Of a stretch of 64,000 bases of DNA, positions 1-11,281 are shown piece by piece (position 1 is the stretch's first letter; the number at the start of each line of letters is the position of its first letter). Origin of the DNA: Schistosoma haematobium (taxonomy: Eukaryota > Platyhelminthes > Trematoda > Strigeidida > Schistosomatidae); contig NC_067195.1 in assembly GCF_000699445.3 (NCBI RefSeq), forward strand, positions 81,958,569 through 82,022,568, read 5' to 3'. A model generated the notes under the pieces. The model had not been told where the DNA came from, made no database searches, and saw only the letters and a list, made by a program, of their open reading frames with translations. The translations under genes and the position numbers were made by a program.

Positions 1-119
1 TGAACATTTTGCCAATTAAGCGTTTAATTTATGACTGTTAGGTTTTATTAACAAGTCCTGTAATTTTGTGTTAAAAACATTCGATGTTCACTACAGTATT
101 AACAAATCTATGAATAACG

Positions 120-300
120 CCGTTCCTTCTCACTTGGTAGATAGTGAGTATTATATTAAATCGGATGAAGCTTTCTCTGTTTTGTATCAAGTTTCAGACA
201 ATCTACCTAAATGAGCTAGATTACGACTGCTCTGCATAACTGAAGCTATCTAAATCAACTCCAGATACCCAACTTATGCGCTCAAAAGTGGTATGTTCAG
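120..300 (+). pseudogene. PLE GIY-YIG C-terminal relic
   Basis: Frame from 131 reads HLVDSEYYIKSDEAF, then a Tyr-Gln-Val block, NLPK-stop, ARLRLLCITEAI-stop. Block for block this matches the relic near 63565-63800 (HLVNTGHSIKTDSAF, NLPK-type, RLHLLCIAEAIAI). The layout is that of the end of a Penelope-like element endonuclease. Two in-frame stops show it is dead. It may begin slightly earlier. Confidence 0.55.
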
Positions 301-1004
301 CCTCGGTGTTTACCACGGTCCACGAATGTCACCCTATAGCTAAGCTGGATATTACCAAACTCACATCCCCAATCCCTTTTGTGTTCATATCTGTCATGGC
401 TAAACATTTATCTCTCCCAAATCACATGGAACTCTTATCACGATTGTGTTAACAACAACTCTGTTTTAAATTACCATACTCACGACGGTATTATTATTAC
501 TCTTATTATAGTTATCTCAGTTATTCAGATGATTTTAATGATTTATTATTATAACATTGATAATAACTTTACACCTTACAATAAATCATCCTAACTTTTC
601 GTAAAGGATCTTTCTAACTTACAAATTACACAATTTTGAAGTATATATGTCGTAACTGATGCAAACGTTCATACTACGCACTGAATCATTTTCAATTGGA
701 CTTTAATTCAGGTGTTATACTTTCTCACTGAAGTTTCTAGAATTTATTTTGAAACAAGTTGCTAATGAGCACATAATTACTTTTTTCTGATTAAGAAGTT
801 TTGTAGAGGTTAGTCTAATGTAATAGACACACTAGAATAAATCAACTGTCTGGTTCCTTTTTGATTTCTTATCATATTAGAACTAGTATTTCTGTAAGAT
901 TTCTTGAGAATTGAACAGTATGGATTCTCAAATGATCCAAGATTGAATTGATGATTTTCAGATGACTTTATTATTGTGTACATTGTTTAGAAATAGGGTA
1001 GAAC
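301..1004. other. Unassigned AT-rich stretch
   Basis: No repeat, exon or RNA gene recognised. Short open frames here are low-complexity Ile/Asn/Tyr-rich and look non-coding. Confidence 0.4.
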
Positions 1005-1195
1005 TATGTTGAATTTCAATAGTTGAAATCATAAGTCAATTGAAACTAAACCACCATGGAAAACTTCGAGGCAATGGACAGCCGTTTCGTCCTATTGTGG
1101 GACTCCTCAGCAGTGCTCATCCACAACCCCGCTTCGCAAGATTCGAACCTATGATCTCAACTATTGAAATTATTACAATCTTCACAAAACCCCTA
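1005..1195 (-). repeat. Sm-alpha-like SINE, foldback copy
   Basis: Minus-strand copy: tail, ribozyme segment and the B-box stretch (minus-strand reading GGTTCGAATC at 1140-1149). It then joins a plus-strand copy of the same family's tail (CAACTATTGAAATTATTACAAT, then CACAAAACCCC, 1157-1192). The two tail pieces face each other, so the copy can fold back. The 5' half of the head is missing. Confidence 0.8.
1071..1116 (-). ncRNA. Hammerhead ribozyme motif (Sm-alpha)
   Basis: On the minus strand: stem I GCACUG, core CUGAGGA, stem II GUCC/GGAC with a seven-base loop, GAAA, a two-pair stem III around GGCU, cleavage triplet GUC, then CAUUGC. The 3' stem-I strand has one mismatch to GCACUG. All core bases of the CUGANGA...GAAA...UH consensus are present. 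Activity is untested. Confidence 0.7.
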
Positions 1196-2275
1196 CGGAT
1201 ATTATGTTGAATTATTTATTTAATCAAGAAAATGATCGTGTTGCATATATTTGTGAATTTTTTAAAAATTCACTTCAGGAATGAAAGGCATTATTATCAT
1301 TATAATCAAATACTGTAGTAGTGTAACGTATGATTCAAACTTTATTTTTTTACTCTTTTCATTCAAATTATGTGTTTTACTAACTTGTGTAATATATTGT
1401 CTTCATGATATAACATCACCATCATTATCATCAACAACAACTTGTTCGTTTCGTCTAATTCAACCTGTCTATTTTTGTACAGAAATACTAGAAATAGGAG
1501 ACATACAAACGTTAACGTGTAAACCATATACCCTCTCTCTCTTTACCTACCTACCTACCTACCTACCTATCTATCTATCTATCTATCTTTCATATTTACA
1601 TCATTTCCTTAAATATTGTCTATTTTATTTTTAAGAATCATCGAATCTGTTGTGTGTTTTTCTTTGCAAATCGAGAGACAAATGAGATATCGAAACAAAA
1701 TAGTAACATTTATATACAGTATAATCAATCTTTTATAGAGTTTCTTTTCAATCTATGTAATCGTGAAAAAAAGATAGTTATTATCATTTAGTGATAGACA
1801 ATTATTCAGTGTAACTACTAAGATAAAATAACGCATTTATAAAGTGTCACTTAGTTATCACATTCATTTCATTGTAGAACACGTATTTGCATAGGATACA
1901 AGATTTAACTGGACATTGTACAACAAGAAGAAGAAAAGAAATGAAAAGAAATAACTTTGAAACAAGTACAGTAAAAGAAAACCAACATATAGACATGTGA
2001 TGATGATGTTTTAGTAATAACAGAAAATAACCCAATATAGTCAACTTGTAGGGTATGATGATTAAAATAGTATTATACCTAGTGATAAGTAATTTGAATT
2101 TGGAAAACAGTTGAAAGTTATTTTTAGTTGTGAATAGGAAAGGATTGGGTTTCACGTGAAACTAGTTAAAATATTCAGTTATTATTACTTTGTTTTACTT
2201 AATCAGTTCTTTGTTGGGTTTTTTCCCCTAATTGGAACAACTTTTATTTTATGCAATTGGTTCCCTTTATGAATT
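1196..2275. other. Unassigned, with a microsatellite
   Basis: AT-rich with no recognised gene. Contains the tetranucleotide tract at 1544-1588. Confidence 0.4.
1544..1588. repeat. (TACC)n-(TATC)n microsatellite
   Basis: About six TACC units run directly into five TATC units, a compound tract with one substitution separating the blocks. Confidence 0.9.
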
Positions 2276-2404
2276 TAAATAGAGCAAGAACAAACATTGA
2301 TGCAGAATAGTATGAATTCATATTATTTCGAGGTTTCTCGTCAGCTGCTTACAAACCAAAATTGTGATAGAATTTTACATGGAGATAGTGTGAAACAATT
2401 GACA
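2276..2404 (-). repeat. Family V, left arm of inverted repeat
   Basis: 129 bp, near-perfect reverse complement of 2693-2822 (a single A-run indel seen), separated by about 288 bp. The sequence also belongs to a dispersed family with copies at 48132-48280 and 54419-54570. It carries a hammerhead-like core on the minus strand. Confidence 0.85.
2302..2348 (-). ncRNA. Hammerhead-like motif, family V (left arm)
   Basis: Mirror of the motif at 2750-2796. On the minus strand: GCAG, CUGACGA, a short stem II, GAAA, a long stem III capped by an AAUU palindrome, AUU, then CUGC. Confidence 0.45.
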
Positions 2405-2692
2405 TTTATACTCCCCCCTATTACCTAATTCTTAAAATAAATTTTATTCACACATTTCCGTCACCTGATCCTCTTAAATCATCTTAACTTTCCAAACCCT
2501 ATTTAATTATTATTACGTAATCTACCTTATCATTATTTAATTCCATTAATCTCTACAATTATCACACAATTTATGAACTTCACTAAATTATTACACCACC
2601 CACCCTGGATTAACCCCCCTCTTTTGACCTCTGACCTGTTTCTAGCATATATATATAGTTATTATTGTAATCACGTTATTTACACTCATTTA
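2405..2692. other. Spacer of family V inverted repeat
   Basis: 288 bp. A C-rich start (CTCCCCCC) and CACCCACCCT are unusual against the AT background. No element recognised. Confidence 0.4.
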
Positions 2693-2822
2693 TGTCAATT
2701 GTTTCACACTATCTCCATGTAAAAATTCTATCACAATTTTGGTTTGTAAGCAGCTGACGAGAAACCTCGAAATAATATGAATTCATACTATTCTGCATCA
2801 ATGTTTGTTCTTGCTCTATTTA
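2693..2822 (+). repeat. Family V, right arm of inverted repeat
   Basis: Plus-strand arm matching 2276-2404 inverted. See the ribozyme-like motif at 2750-2796. Confidence 0.85.
2750..2796 (+). ncRNA. Hammerhead-like motif, family V (right arm)
   Basis: GCAG (2750-2753), CUGACGA (2754-2760), stem II of two pairs (GA/UC, 2761-2768), GAAA (2769-2772), stem III AUA/UAU enclosing a GAAUUC palindrome, H17 = U at 2792, then CUGC (2793-2796) pairing with GCAG. All CUGANGA/GAAA/UH positions are met. The two-pair stem II is weak, so this may be a decayed ribozyme. Confidence 0.45.
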
Positions 2823-3001
2823 CTTTTATTTTAATTGATTATCATGTGGTAATCACATTGTTGTGGATAATTTAGTTTTATTTTTTCTCAAAAAAAAAAA
2901 AAAAAGAAATCTGTTGTTAATGTTCATTGTGACCATAGATCATTTGATAAACTTGCAAGAATCATGGGTTTATTTGATAGGAGAGAATAAACCAGCTTCC
3001 A

Positions 3002-3268
3002 TCTGAAAAAGAAATTAAGAAATGACATTTGAAATGGACGGGACATATATTAAGGAAATCACCAAACTACATCACGAAGTAAGCATTAACTTAGAATCCT
3101 GAAGAGAAACAAAAAAGTGGAAAGCTAAAGAACACACTGCATCGAGAATTGGAAGTGGACATGAAAAGTATGAATGGCAACTGGAAAGGATTATCTAGGA
3201 AAAAGTTGAATGAGGAATGCTGGTGGGCGGCCTATGTTTCTATACGAGGGGTAACAGGAATAAAAAAA
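3002..3268 (+). pseudogene. Non-LTR retrotransposon 3' end, family R-A, decayed
   Basis: Nucleotide layout follows the 3' coding end of the elements at 26447-27215 and 45886-46627: a Trp-rich GHTLRK-like block, a KRK/RGRPK-like block, then AATGCTGGTGGGCGGCCTATG and a GGGTAACAGG end. Frame is broken by several indels and stops. Only the last ~85 codons plus the 3' end remain. Confidence 0.7.
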
Positions 3269-3589
3269 CCCTACTGTTTTACGCACAATTGAATCTGTGA
3301 TATTCACGTTTTCATAGAGTTCATGATAACATGTATGCTACACACTGGGAATGACCTTGACCCAATAAAAAACCACCTAAATTAACATAATAAAAGTTTA
3401 TAACTTAAATGGTTTATGAAAATTTTATCAATTTCATAGTTAACATCATAGAATGATCTTAAATAAACAACCACTGAAAACCAGAAAGCATTGAACAATC
3501 ATTTCGTAACAGTGTAGACCTATTAAGTAGTGGGAAAATGTTTCCACGATACTACGAATAAATCGAAATGAAACATGCAAAAAATTGAA

Positions 3590-3740
3590 TGGCGACTCAG
3601 TAGTTTAGAGGTTAAACGATCCTACACAGGATCGAAAGGCTTAGTTTCTTTTTCTGGTGAGGTTATAAATACACACTGCTGATTAATTCAATTATAGAGT
3701 AAAACAGCAGTCCAATGCTTTCAGATTTTTAGCGGTTGTT
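3590..3740 (+). repeat. Sm-alpha-like SINE, decayed
   Basis: Shows the tRNA-like head (CAGTAGTTTAGAGGTTAA), then CACACTGCTGATTAA and CAGCAGTCCAATGCTTTCAG in family order. The GAAA strand of the ribozyme core is lost. Confidence 0.6.
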
Positions 3741-3744
3741 TAAG

Positions 3745-4814
3745 ATCATTCCGTGATTTTAACGATGAAGTTTGAATCGTTGGACTTTTGTTTTTGAATC
3801 TTATAAAATTAGATAAAACTTTTCCATTCTGTAAAAGTGACTCATAAATATTTGATAGGACCTTGGTTATTTCACAGTGTGCTATTTTCTAATGTAATAA
3901 TACTTCTCTATTGTTTTAACTAATGGTGTATAGTCATATTGGATACAATTGTTATGTTGGTAATTCTTTTATGAGTTTGTGCGACAATTTTCTATGAAAT
4001 CTTTAAACTTTTGCGTTTCCCCTAGCAATTAAACAAAATATTTAGGTTTCTATATTATTAATTAGAGAAATTTGTTCTCACTTTTTTTGTTTGAAACAAA
4101 AGAGTTATATACAACTATTCAGTATCTTCATTTTATATGATAATTAACATCAAACACTTCAGAGATAAGTTATGGTTCCAAACAATTAGTCATTTCTTCA
4201 TTGAATATGGTCACTACTCAATGATATTAATTGGCATTCTTCATTCATTTCTCACTGAATCGATTAGATTTTGCCATGAATTTGTAAGAATTATTAATCC
4301 ACTAAGGTCTTTAGGACGTGTGTAGTTGCTCCGCACGATTGAGTTGTTCTGTCCAGATTGTAGTGCAAAAGCCTGTATAACATCTGATTCACATGGAAAC
4401 CAATGTAAGATTACCCCCTTGCAGAGTATATTTATATAAATGTAATTGTAAATTGTAACATAATCATTTCTGAATTACTGATTTATAAACATCAAATTTG
4501 TATTGGCTTAAATAGTGTAGGAGTTGATCATAAATAAATGTTAGTAGTCTTCATTAGAAGTTTCCTTTAACAAATCAACAACTAATTACATATTCCTGTG
4601 TAATAGAGGTGATCTTCAAATCAAAGTTGGAAAATCTAATTAATTCAGAATTTCCATAAATTGATAATGTAACGGTTAATGATGTCGACTTCTATTCACT
4701 ACATTCCCTGATCAAACCTAGCACTTACTTACAATGAATAAAACAATCTAGTAGAATCTTTTCTGTTTATAGTTAAAGATCTAATCTAGCACAGTTCTGC
4801 TTGTTTTTATGCTA
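3745..4814. other. Unassigned AT-rich stretch
   Basis: Nothing recognised on either strand. The 62-codon frame at 4137-4325 has no family resemblance I can name. Confidence 0.4.
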
Positions 4815-4925
4815 ATTATGAGTCAGTCAGTCATAAACAACGTAGAATTAGGCATATTTGTACATTACATTGACATAGTGGAGATGAATTTATCAAGACA
4901 AATCCCAGAATGATATAAATAGTTA
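4815..4925 (-). repeat. Non-LTR family R-B 3' end, decayed
   Basis: Starts with (CAGT)n, then AACAACGTAGAATTAGGCATAT, resembling the 3' terminus of the element at 43084-43640. Only about 100 bp remain. Confidence 0.5.
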
Positions 4926-5429
4926 AAAAGATTATAAAACAGTTTTAAAACCTGTGATCCTAGAGGAGAAAAGGACTTAATGCATTTCAACCATTGGGTT
5001 CAATTCTAAATCATGTCACCTATTGTCTTCAACCATTAGTCACGAAAATCATATAAATCTTAAAATGATAATCTGTATCTACCTAAATAATTTAGCTCAA
5101 TAGCTAATGAATCCATAGATTGGTAACCCTCTTTGATTTGATCACAAAAATATAAAACTGCTATTCAATACTATACTGGTATAATTATCAATGTTTTGTA
5201 TAAATATTCTACATTACACATTTTTGGCTTCAATAGGATTAGATTTATTTTTAACATACTCAATTCGAGGTCATCATCATTAATAGGATAGACAGAGAGA
5301 GTATGAGTGTGTGAAGGAGAGAGAGACAATCTAAATAACTGCCATTTAAATAAATAGACTTTAGGGAATAAGAAGAATGAAATAAAGATTTTTCTTCAAT
5401 TTATTATGAAATCAATCCATCACTCAAAT

Positions 5430-5465
<36 letters not shown>

Positions 5466-6760
5466 CTGTAACATTCAGATACGTCTATGTTTATTTTAGT
5501 TAAAATTGATTACAATTAGCAGGACAGAGATAAGATATGAACAATTTATGAGGTACTCATACTTTTATGACAGTTTTACCTTTAAATTATGAATAATTAA
5601 GTTGTTAAGATGTTCTTAATTGTATATATATAGTTGCATTGATATCTGTCAATATTAGTTAGTTAATTATTTATGCCAATCATATAAAAGAATATATACA
5701 TAAGTGAAGAATAATCAATCGAGATTAGCGAAGAGTTAGCGTACAGGTTAACTATAAGTTCTTTTTCTCAAACGTAATAGTTGAATCGACTAATCGTAAA
5801 TAATATTACAAAAGGTGGTAGACTATCATTGTTCTGACTGTACTGGGATCCACTGATCTATCGGTATTAATGATTTACCTTCCTATAAAATTACTCATTA
5901 GTTTATAGTTATTATGTTTATAATTGTACTTAAATCCAAGCACCCACTTTGTCAACAAACGATTAGGGATAGTTAGAAAATAAATTACTTGTGAGTAAGG
6001 AGTATCTACATGTTCATATGGGTATTATTTTCTATCGACATATCACGACTATAGCAAGGAATAGACCAGAGGAATATTTGAGAAGAAGTGCTATAAATAT
6101 GCACAAACATCTTTATCGGATATCTAGGGATTTAATGACAATGGAGAAGATGTGTGTGTGTGAGAGAGAGGAAACATTAAGTGCAGCGAGTTGGACATAC
6201 ATTTCATTGACAATAACCAGCATGACATACGTATTTACGCAAGGAATTTGATATGATGATTTCAAAAATGTTTTTCAGTCAGTAACGACAACTATACAGA
6301 CTGAATCAAAACCACACAAAAAAGAGTATTAATAAGAATCATTTACAAATGAAGTTCAAGTTGATAGCTGATACATAATATGAGTATTATTGGCTATTCT
6401 CAGTTTTTACATATACTCAATCATAGCCAAATTAATTAACTCTACACTATGTAATATTCGGTTGCGATTTTCAGAAATTAATTCAATCTGCTCATTAAAC
6501 TGCTTAACTGAACTGCTTAAATTAACGTCTCTCTTCTGTGTTGAAGAAAGCAGCAAACTCGAACAGTCTCTTGAACATTGTCGTTTCGAATTATTGTTCA
6601 AATAGGTTCTGATGAGTCTTATTGGTGAAAATCATCTATGCACATAGAATGTTTGACAAACATTTGAGAAAGTTATTTGCTAAAGTTATTTCAAACTTGC
6701 TGACACTTAACAAGAAAAGTTGAAGAAAACTAGAAAAATTTTGTTCATACTGTAGTGACC
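4926..6760. other. Unassigned, with (AT)n
   Basis: Contains (AT)n at 5433-5463. Open frames at 5991-6251 and 6390-6605 match nothing I recognise and lie in unstructured AT-rich DNA. No repeat family copy seen. Confidence 0.4.
5433..5463. repeat. (AT)n microsatellite
   Basis: About 15 uninterrupted AT units. Confidence 0.9.
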
Positions 6761-6762
6761 AA

Positions 6763-7075
6763 AACACGTGTGAGGACAACCAAATGTATTTAGCACAAAA
6801 TTACAGACTTACTTCATAAAATAGGAAAACACTATTGTAAATCGTCAGTTTGCAAAATATAAATCCATCGTATCAAACCGGACAGTTCCTGTTACAATCA
6901 TCAATCCATTGTCTCACATTTCATTGTTCATGCGTTTTCTTACAAATTGCATTGTGCTCTCGCCCTTCCTTTCTTGATCTTCCCCCACGTTCTGCTGCCA
7001 GACATTACGTTTTTAACTCGCGTGATATACTAGTTACATCATTATGAGTAGCACGCACCACAATACTTCTGACTA
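6763..7075 (+). repeat. Dispersed family U copy
   Basis: Order of shared blocks: GAGGACAACCAAATGTATT, ACAAAATTACAGA, TTCTGCTGCCAGACATTACG, GAGTAGCACGCACCACAATACT. The same blocks occur at 26036, 35130 (inverted), 45780 and 58955. About 300 bp; class unknown. Confidence 0.65.
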
Positions 7076-7293
7076 ATTTAAAAGAGCGATACATTATTGT
7101 TTTATAACCAAGAAATTGAACCTGATTGTTACTAACAATATATTAGACAACAGAAACAGAGATAGGATAAAGGTATTGTCAAATAAACAAATCAGGATTA
7201 TATAGAGAAAATGTTTTAAAAAATAAACATTTTAGAACAGTTTGTTTATTGACTCAATAGATTTTGAATTTCATAACAGCATAAACACTTTAA

Positions 7294-7510
7294 GTAGAGG
7301 CTAGCGTTGGAATCAAGGATGCATATTTCGTTCTGTTCGGATCTCGTCAACTGGATACCCCTGTATCCCTCAGTTGATGTCCGCTCAGGTATTCGAACCC
7401 AATATCGTTCGTTTCAAACATCAAATAGTTACTAGCTTATGGTAATATAGAGAAATTTAATTCATCTTATATTGGTTGTTGGAATCTTTTTATTGACGTT
7501 TAGGATAGCA
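7294..7510 (-). repeat. SINE-3 (tRNA-like) copy
   Basis: Matches 9750-10010 block by block (CTAGCGTTGGAATCAAG, TTCGGATCTCGTC, TTCATCTTATATTGGTTG). Minus strand reads GGGTTCGAATACC, a B-box-like motif. The hammerhead-like core here is UUGACGA with GAAA and an intact two-pair stem III ending AUC, so the core has one change. Confidence 0.65.
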
Positions 7511-7937
7511 ACTAACCAGTTCCTTTTTTTATAAGTGATTTGTTCATACAACATTTTAAGAATACATTACTATTTGAATAATAATCATTTTAAAAGTGAC
7601 CATGTTATGACTAATACAACTGGTTACATTTCTTTATGATTTATTAAGGAACAATATTTTCCTATTACTGTTTTTCATTTATCCTTCTATTACAGTATTG
7701 TGTTAATCTTCAAAATTAATCGATTTTATTTTCTGTAGAAGAAAATTCGCTTAACTAATGAAAGTAGAATAATAGAAAAGATTCTGTATATAAGAAGCAT
7801 GTTATCGTTATATGGAAATGTATGTATAAATGTATACATTCAATGATTCAGCCTGTCAAACTAGCAAGAATTAAATTTGTAATGCATTAAAATGCAGGTT
7901 ATAGATTCCAGTGTTTTAGTGAATAATTGAATGTGAA

Positions 7938-7986
<49 letters not shown>

Positions 7987-8745
7987 TGTGGATAGATAAA
8001 TATGTTAATGAATCTGCCGTAAAATAAAGTAAGCTGTACTATGATCTGATTTTGATTAGTAACCAACTTAATTAGATAATGAAAGAAAACAACTGAATAG
8101 TTTGAAGATAAAGCGTTCGCTGAAAAACCTGAAGATCCTCGGACTGATCATTGGACAGTCCCTAGATGTACATTGTTAAATAGGATGAAACAGTTGTTGA
8201 ATCTCGATTAGTTTTCAATCAGTGTCTAACCACATTCAATCTGTGATTTAAAACAGGGAACTCTATCATAGAATAATTACTGTTAAGATTTATGCGTATT
8301 TGTAATTATTGGTTAAATCAACAGTTCAGTTACTCATTTGTAACTTGTCCATTCTTATGATTTAACTTTTTTTACAACTCTATCACATCGTATCACTTAT
8401 TAAGACTTAATATTTTAGTAAAAACGATAAATATTACCGAACAATCTAGTTTAATATCAGTTAAACAAGCTAAGTAATATGTTAGGTGGTTCATGATACT
8501 CTGGACATATGTTTCAGTCTAGTAGACATTCACCAACATAACTTAGCTGCAATATCTCAACACAATGTATACAATATCTAGTCACTTTGACCACTAAACA
8601 TATTGCAACTCTAAGAAGAACTGAACAAACATAACGTTGGTCACTACTTCCCGATCAATCAGTTGTCAACACTATTACATCATGAATAAGTATTTTTATT
8701 GTTTGTTGGGTATTTTTTTTCTGATTAGTGAATTATGTATGTTTT
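7511..8745. other. Unassigned, with long (AT)n
   Basis: Holds (AT)n at 7940-7984; otherwise no recognised element. Confidence 0.4.
7940..7984. repeat. (AT)n microsatellite
   Basis: About 22 AT units, uninterrupted. Confidence 0.9.
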
Positions 8746-8749
8746 GGAT

Positions 8750-8840
8750 TGAAATCATGAATCGATTGATGTTAGACCACCGTTGAAAACCTATTTTGGG
8801 ACTCATCAGCAGTGCGCAACCCAAAACCTCTTTGCTGATA
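8750..8840 (-). repeat. Sm-alpha-like SINE, subfamily B fragment
   Basis: Minus-strand tail (ATGAATCGATTGATGTTAGAC) and CTGATGAGTCCC remain, but the segment from GAAA to the 3' stem-I strand is deleted. Confidence 0.7.
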
Positions 8841-9170
8841 ATTATGTATGTATTTTTTTATCGGTCATAATCATTGTTGATCAATAGTAAACTGCCAGTA
8901 TGTTGATGATTTAATAAAATCATGGGTGGTGTATATATTTTTTCACTTCTCACTTTCTCCATATTAATTCTAAAAATTAAAACTATTTTGTTCACTTTCA
9001 CTCACTGGGTTATTTTTTCCCCCAAAAATTTATTAAAAACCATATTGGTAAATTAAGGGATTGAAATTTTCTCCCCCTTTTCATTTTTATGTCACCTTAT
9101 TATTATTATTGTTGCTAAGATAACTGTGGTTTCTTATGCATAATTAATTTTTTTAAAAATATACGTCTCA

Positions 9171-9400
9171 GTATAGGGATTTGTGAAGATTATTGAATTT
9201 TATTGATATCATGGATAATTAAAGAGAACCACGAAGTCCAGGAGAATGATTTCATATTTAATATTAAACCCTTACCAGTGTGTATCCATGATACAACCAG
9301 GGATCGAACTCAGGAACTTCAAGTACCACGGTCAGCTCTTAAACTTTGAACCACTGACCAGGAATCTAGTGGTGTACATGTCTAGTTTTAAATAACTCGT
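9171..9400 (-). repeat. Sm-alpha-like SINE, decayed
   Basis: Tail block (CAGTATAGGGATTTGTGAAG) at the low end. The head is recognisable on the minus strand: AGTTCGATCCCTG (B-box-like, near 9300) and TCAGTGGTTCAAAGTTTAAG (9335-9360). The ribozyme part is not recognisable. Confidence 0.55.
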
Positions 9401-9749
9401 GATTTATACAACTACCTACTATTGTTGTTAATTGGTAACCGTCTTACAACTGAACAATATCTCTTGATTTTTAATGTTTTTATATATTTGAATTATGTAC
9501 TTTATTGGTGATATGTTCCTTAAGAGCTAAGTGACTTATTGATAAAACTTTTACTATTGTTTTGAATGATTATCCTGTTTAATGATTATGATCTTAGCAA
9601 AAGCATCTATCTAAGCTAAAAAAATTACATCAATATTATGAATAGTACATGAAAAGTCCATAGTATTGGATGATATTAAAGAATGAAACACACAGAGTTA
9701 AAAATCCTAGGGTATTCTATGATTGGACAAAACATCTAGTTACCATAAG

Positions 9750-10010
9750 CGGAGATGAATGGTAGCTAGCATTGGAATTCAAGATCCAAGTTTCGTCCTG
9801 TTCGGATCTCATCAGTTGGATGTACCTTTATTCCAGAACTTATGCTCACTCACAGACTCGAACTCAACATCATTCACTTCAAACATCGTCTCATTATCCA
9901 TTTAACTACCGAGTTCAGATAGTTATTAACCTGTGCTATGTGATGGAATTTAATTCATCTTATATTGGTTGTTTGAATATTTCCATTGGTTTGCTATCCT
10001 ACTTAGTATT
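9750..10010 (-). repeat. SINE-3 (tRNA-like) copy
   Basis: Best copy of the three in the window (also 7294, 49740). Minus-strand order: a region like TAAATGGATAA, GAGTTCGAGTCTG (B-box-like), then the hammerhead-like segment at 9775-9822. The TTCATCTTATATTGGTTG block lies at the 5' end. Confidence 0.7.
9775..9822 (-). ncRNA. Hammerhead-like motif in SINE-3
   Basis: On the minus strand: CAA, CUGAUGA (9815 down to 9809), stem II G(A)UCC/GGAC with loop GAACA and one bulged A, GAAA (9794-9791), a weak stem III, triplet AUC ending at 9783, then UUG pairing with CAA. The core is complete. Stem III has a C/A mismatch here, but the 7294-7510 copy has a U-A pair at that place. Confidence 0.5.
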
Positions 10011-10083
10011 TCCATCGCGAATGGTTCTTCTAATGATTTTTATTTACTGATAAAAATAGTTTTCTGCTTAGATAAATAAAAAA

Positions 10084-10382
10084 ATTTTCACTGGTTGAAA
10101 TCATAAGTCAATTGAAGCTAGACCACCATGGAAAACCTGGAAGCACTCGACGGCCGTTTCGTCCCAGTATGGGACTCCTCAACAGTGCGTATCTACGATC
10201 CCACCCCACGAGATTCAAACCCAGGACGTATCGGTTCCACGCGCGAACACTTAACCAACTATACCACTGAGCCGGTATCTAACGCTGTTAATGTCTAACT
10301 TCAACCAATCCACGAAGTAGCTTCAAATGACTCATGATTTCAACCAGTGAAATTTCAAAAAATCTCCACAAAACCCATTCTG
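10084..10382 (-). repeat. Sm-alpha-like SINE, foldback copy
   Basis: Minus-strand tail, ribozyme segment 10143-10188 (core changed to UUGAGGA), B-box GGTTTGAATC (10211-10220 reading minus), A-box region. It then switches to a plus-strand tail (GACTCATGATTTCAACCAGTG at 10329-10349), which mirrors CACTGGTTGAAATCATAAGTC at 10090-10110. Confidence 0.8.
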
Positions 10383-10870
10383 ATAAAAATAAAAATAAAA
10401 ACCCGAATCAATTAAGCTTCACACTATTCATTATCAAAGATTACACCCTTTTTATTCTACACCTACCTTGATACACCTTCAAAACCTCATTTATATTGTA
10501 ACTTCAAATAATTATTTAAAAAAATAAGTATAATTCTGATAATAAGATCACATATTCATTTAATATTATTATCAACTTTAGAAATAAATTAATTAAATGA
10601 AATCCTGTTCCTTTTTTGATAAAAAAAACAATCCAAGAAGATCAGTTTACCATTTAGTTCATACATATTTGATGAGTTCACAGAAACTATAACTACTATT
10701 CAAATGTGTATGTATGTATGCATGTATTTATATGTGCATGTTTGTTTCTATGTGTTATATAAAAGTAGATATTCAAATACATACATAGGTAATTAAATAG
10801 GTGAGTAAATTGATGAACAAATCAACAGAATACTCTCTAGTGTATTCTTCTTTCAACTCATCTTTCTTAT

Positions 10871-10872
<2 letters not shown>

Positions 10873-10916
<44 letters not shown>
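10873..10916. repeat. (AT)n microsatellite
   Basis: About 22 AT units. Confidence 0.9.
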
Positions 10917-10917
<1 letters not shown>

Positions 10918-11252
10918 CTTTCCTCTATCATTCCGTTTTCTCTGTTCATTCTTATTCACTCTGTTTTTATTATTGTCAATTTTTGTTGTTGGTTGAAAGT
11001 GAACATTTATGTTGTATTAAATAAAAAGCGAGCTGTCCAGAAAAATTACAGAAAATTATATATTTCCCAGGAAAAAGAAATAGCATTAATAATAAAAAAA
11101 ATTAAAGCATAAACATAATAAGACAACAACAATAACAAAAAAACACAGAGAAAGAAAAGGAGAGGGAGAGAGCATATAACGGTGAGGAGCAATAAACACT
11201 GAACATATTCAGTTAAATATCTGTCGTATACGGTTATCACTATTACCACTCA

Positions 11253-11281
11253 CACTACTACTACTACTACTACTACTACTA
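11253..11281. repeat. (ACT)n microsatellite
   Basis: Nine to ten ACT units, with looser ACT/AAT repeats after it. Confidence 0.85.
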
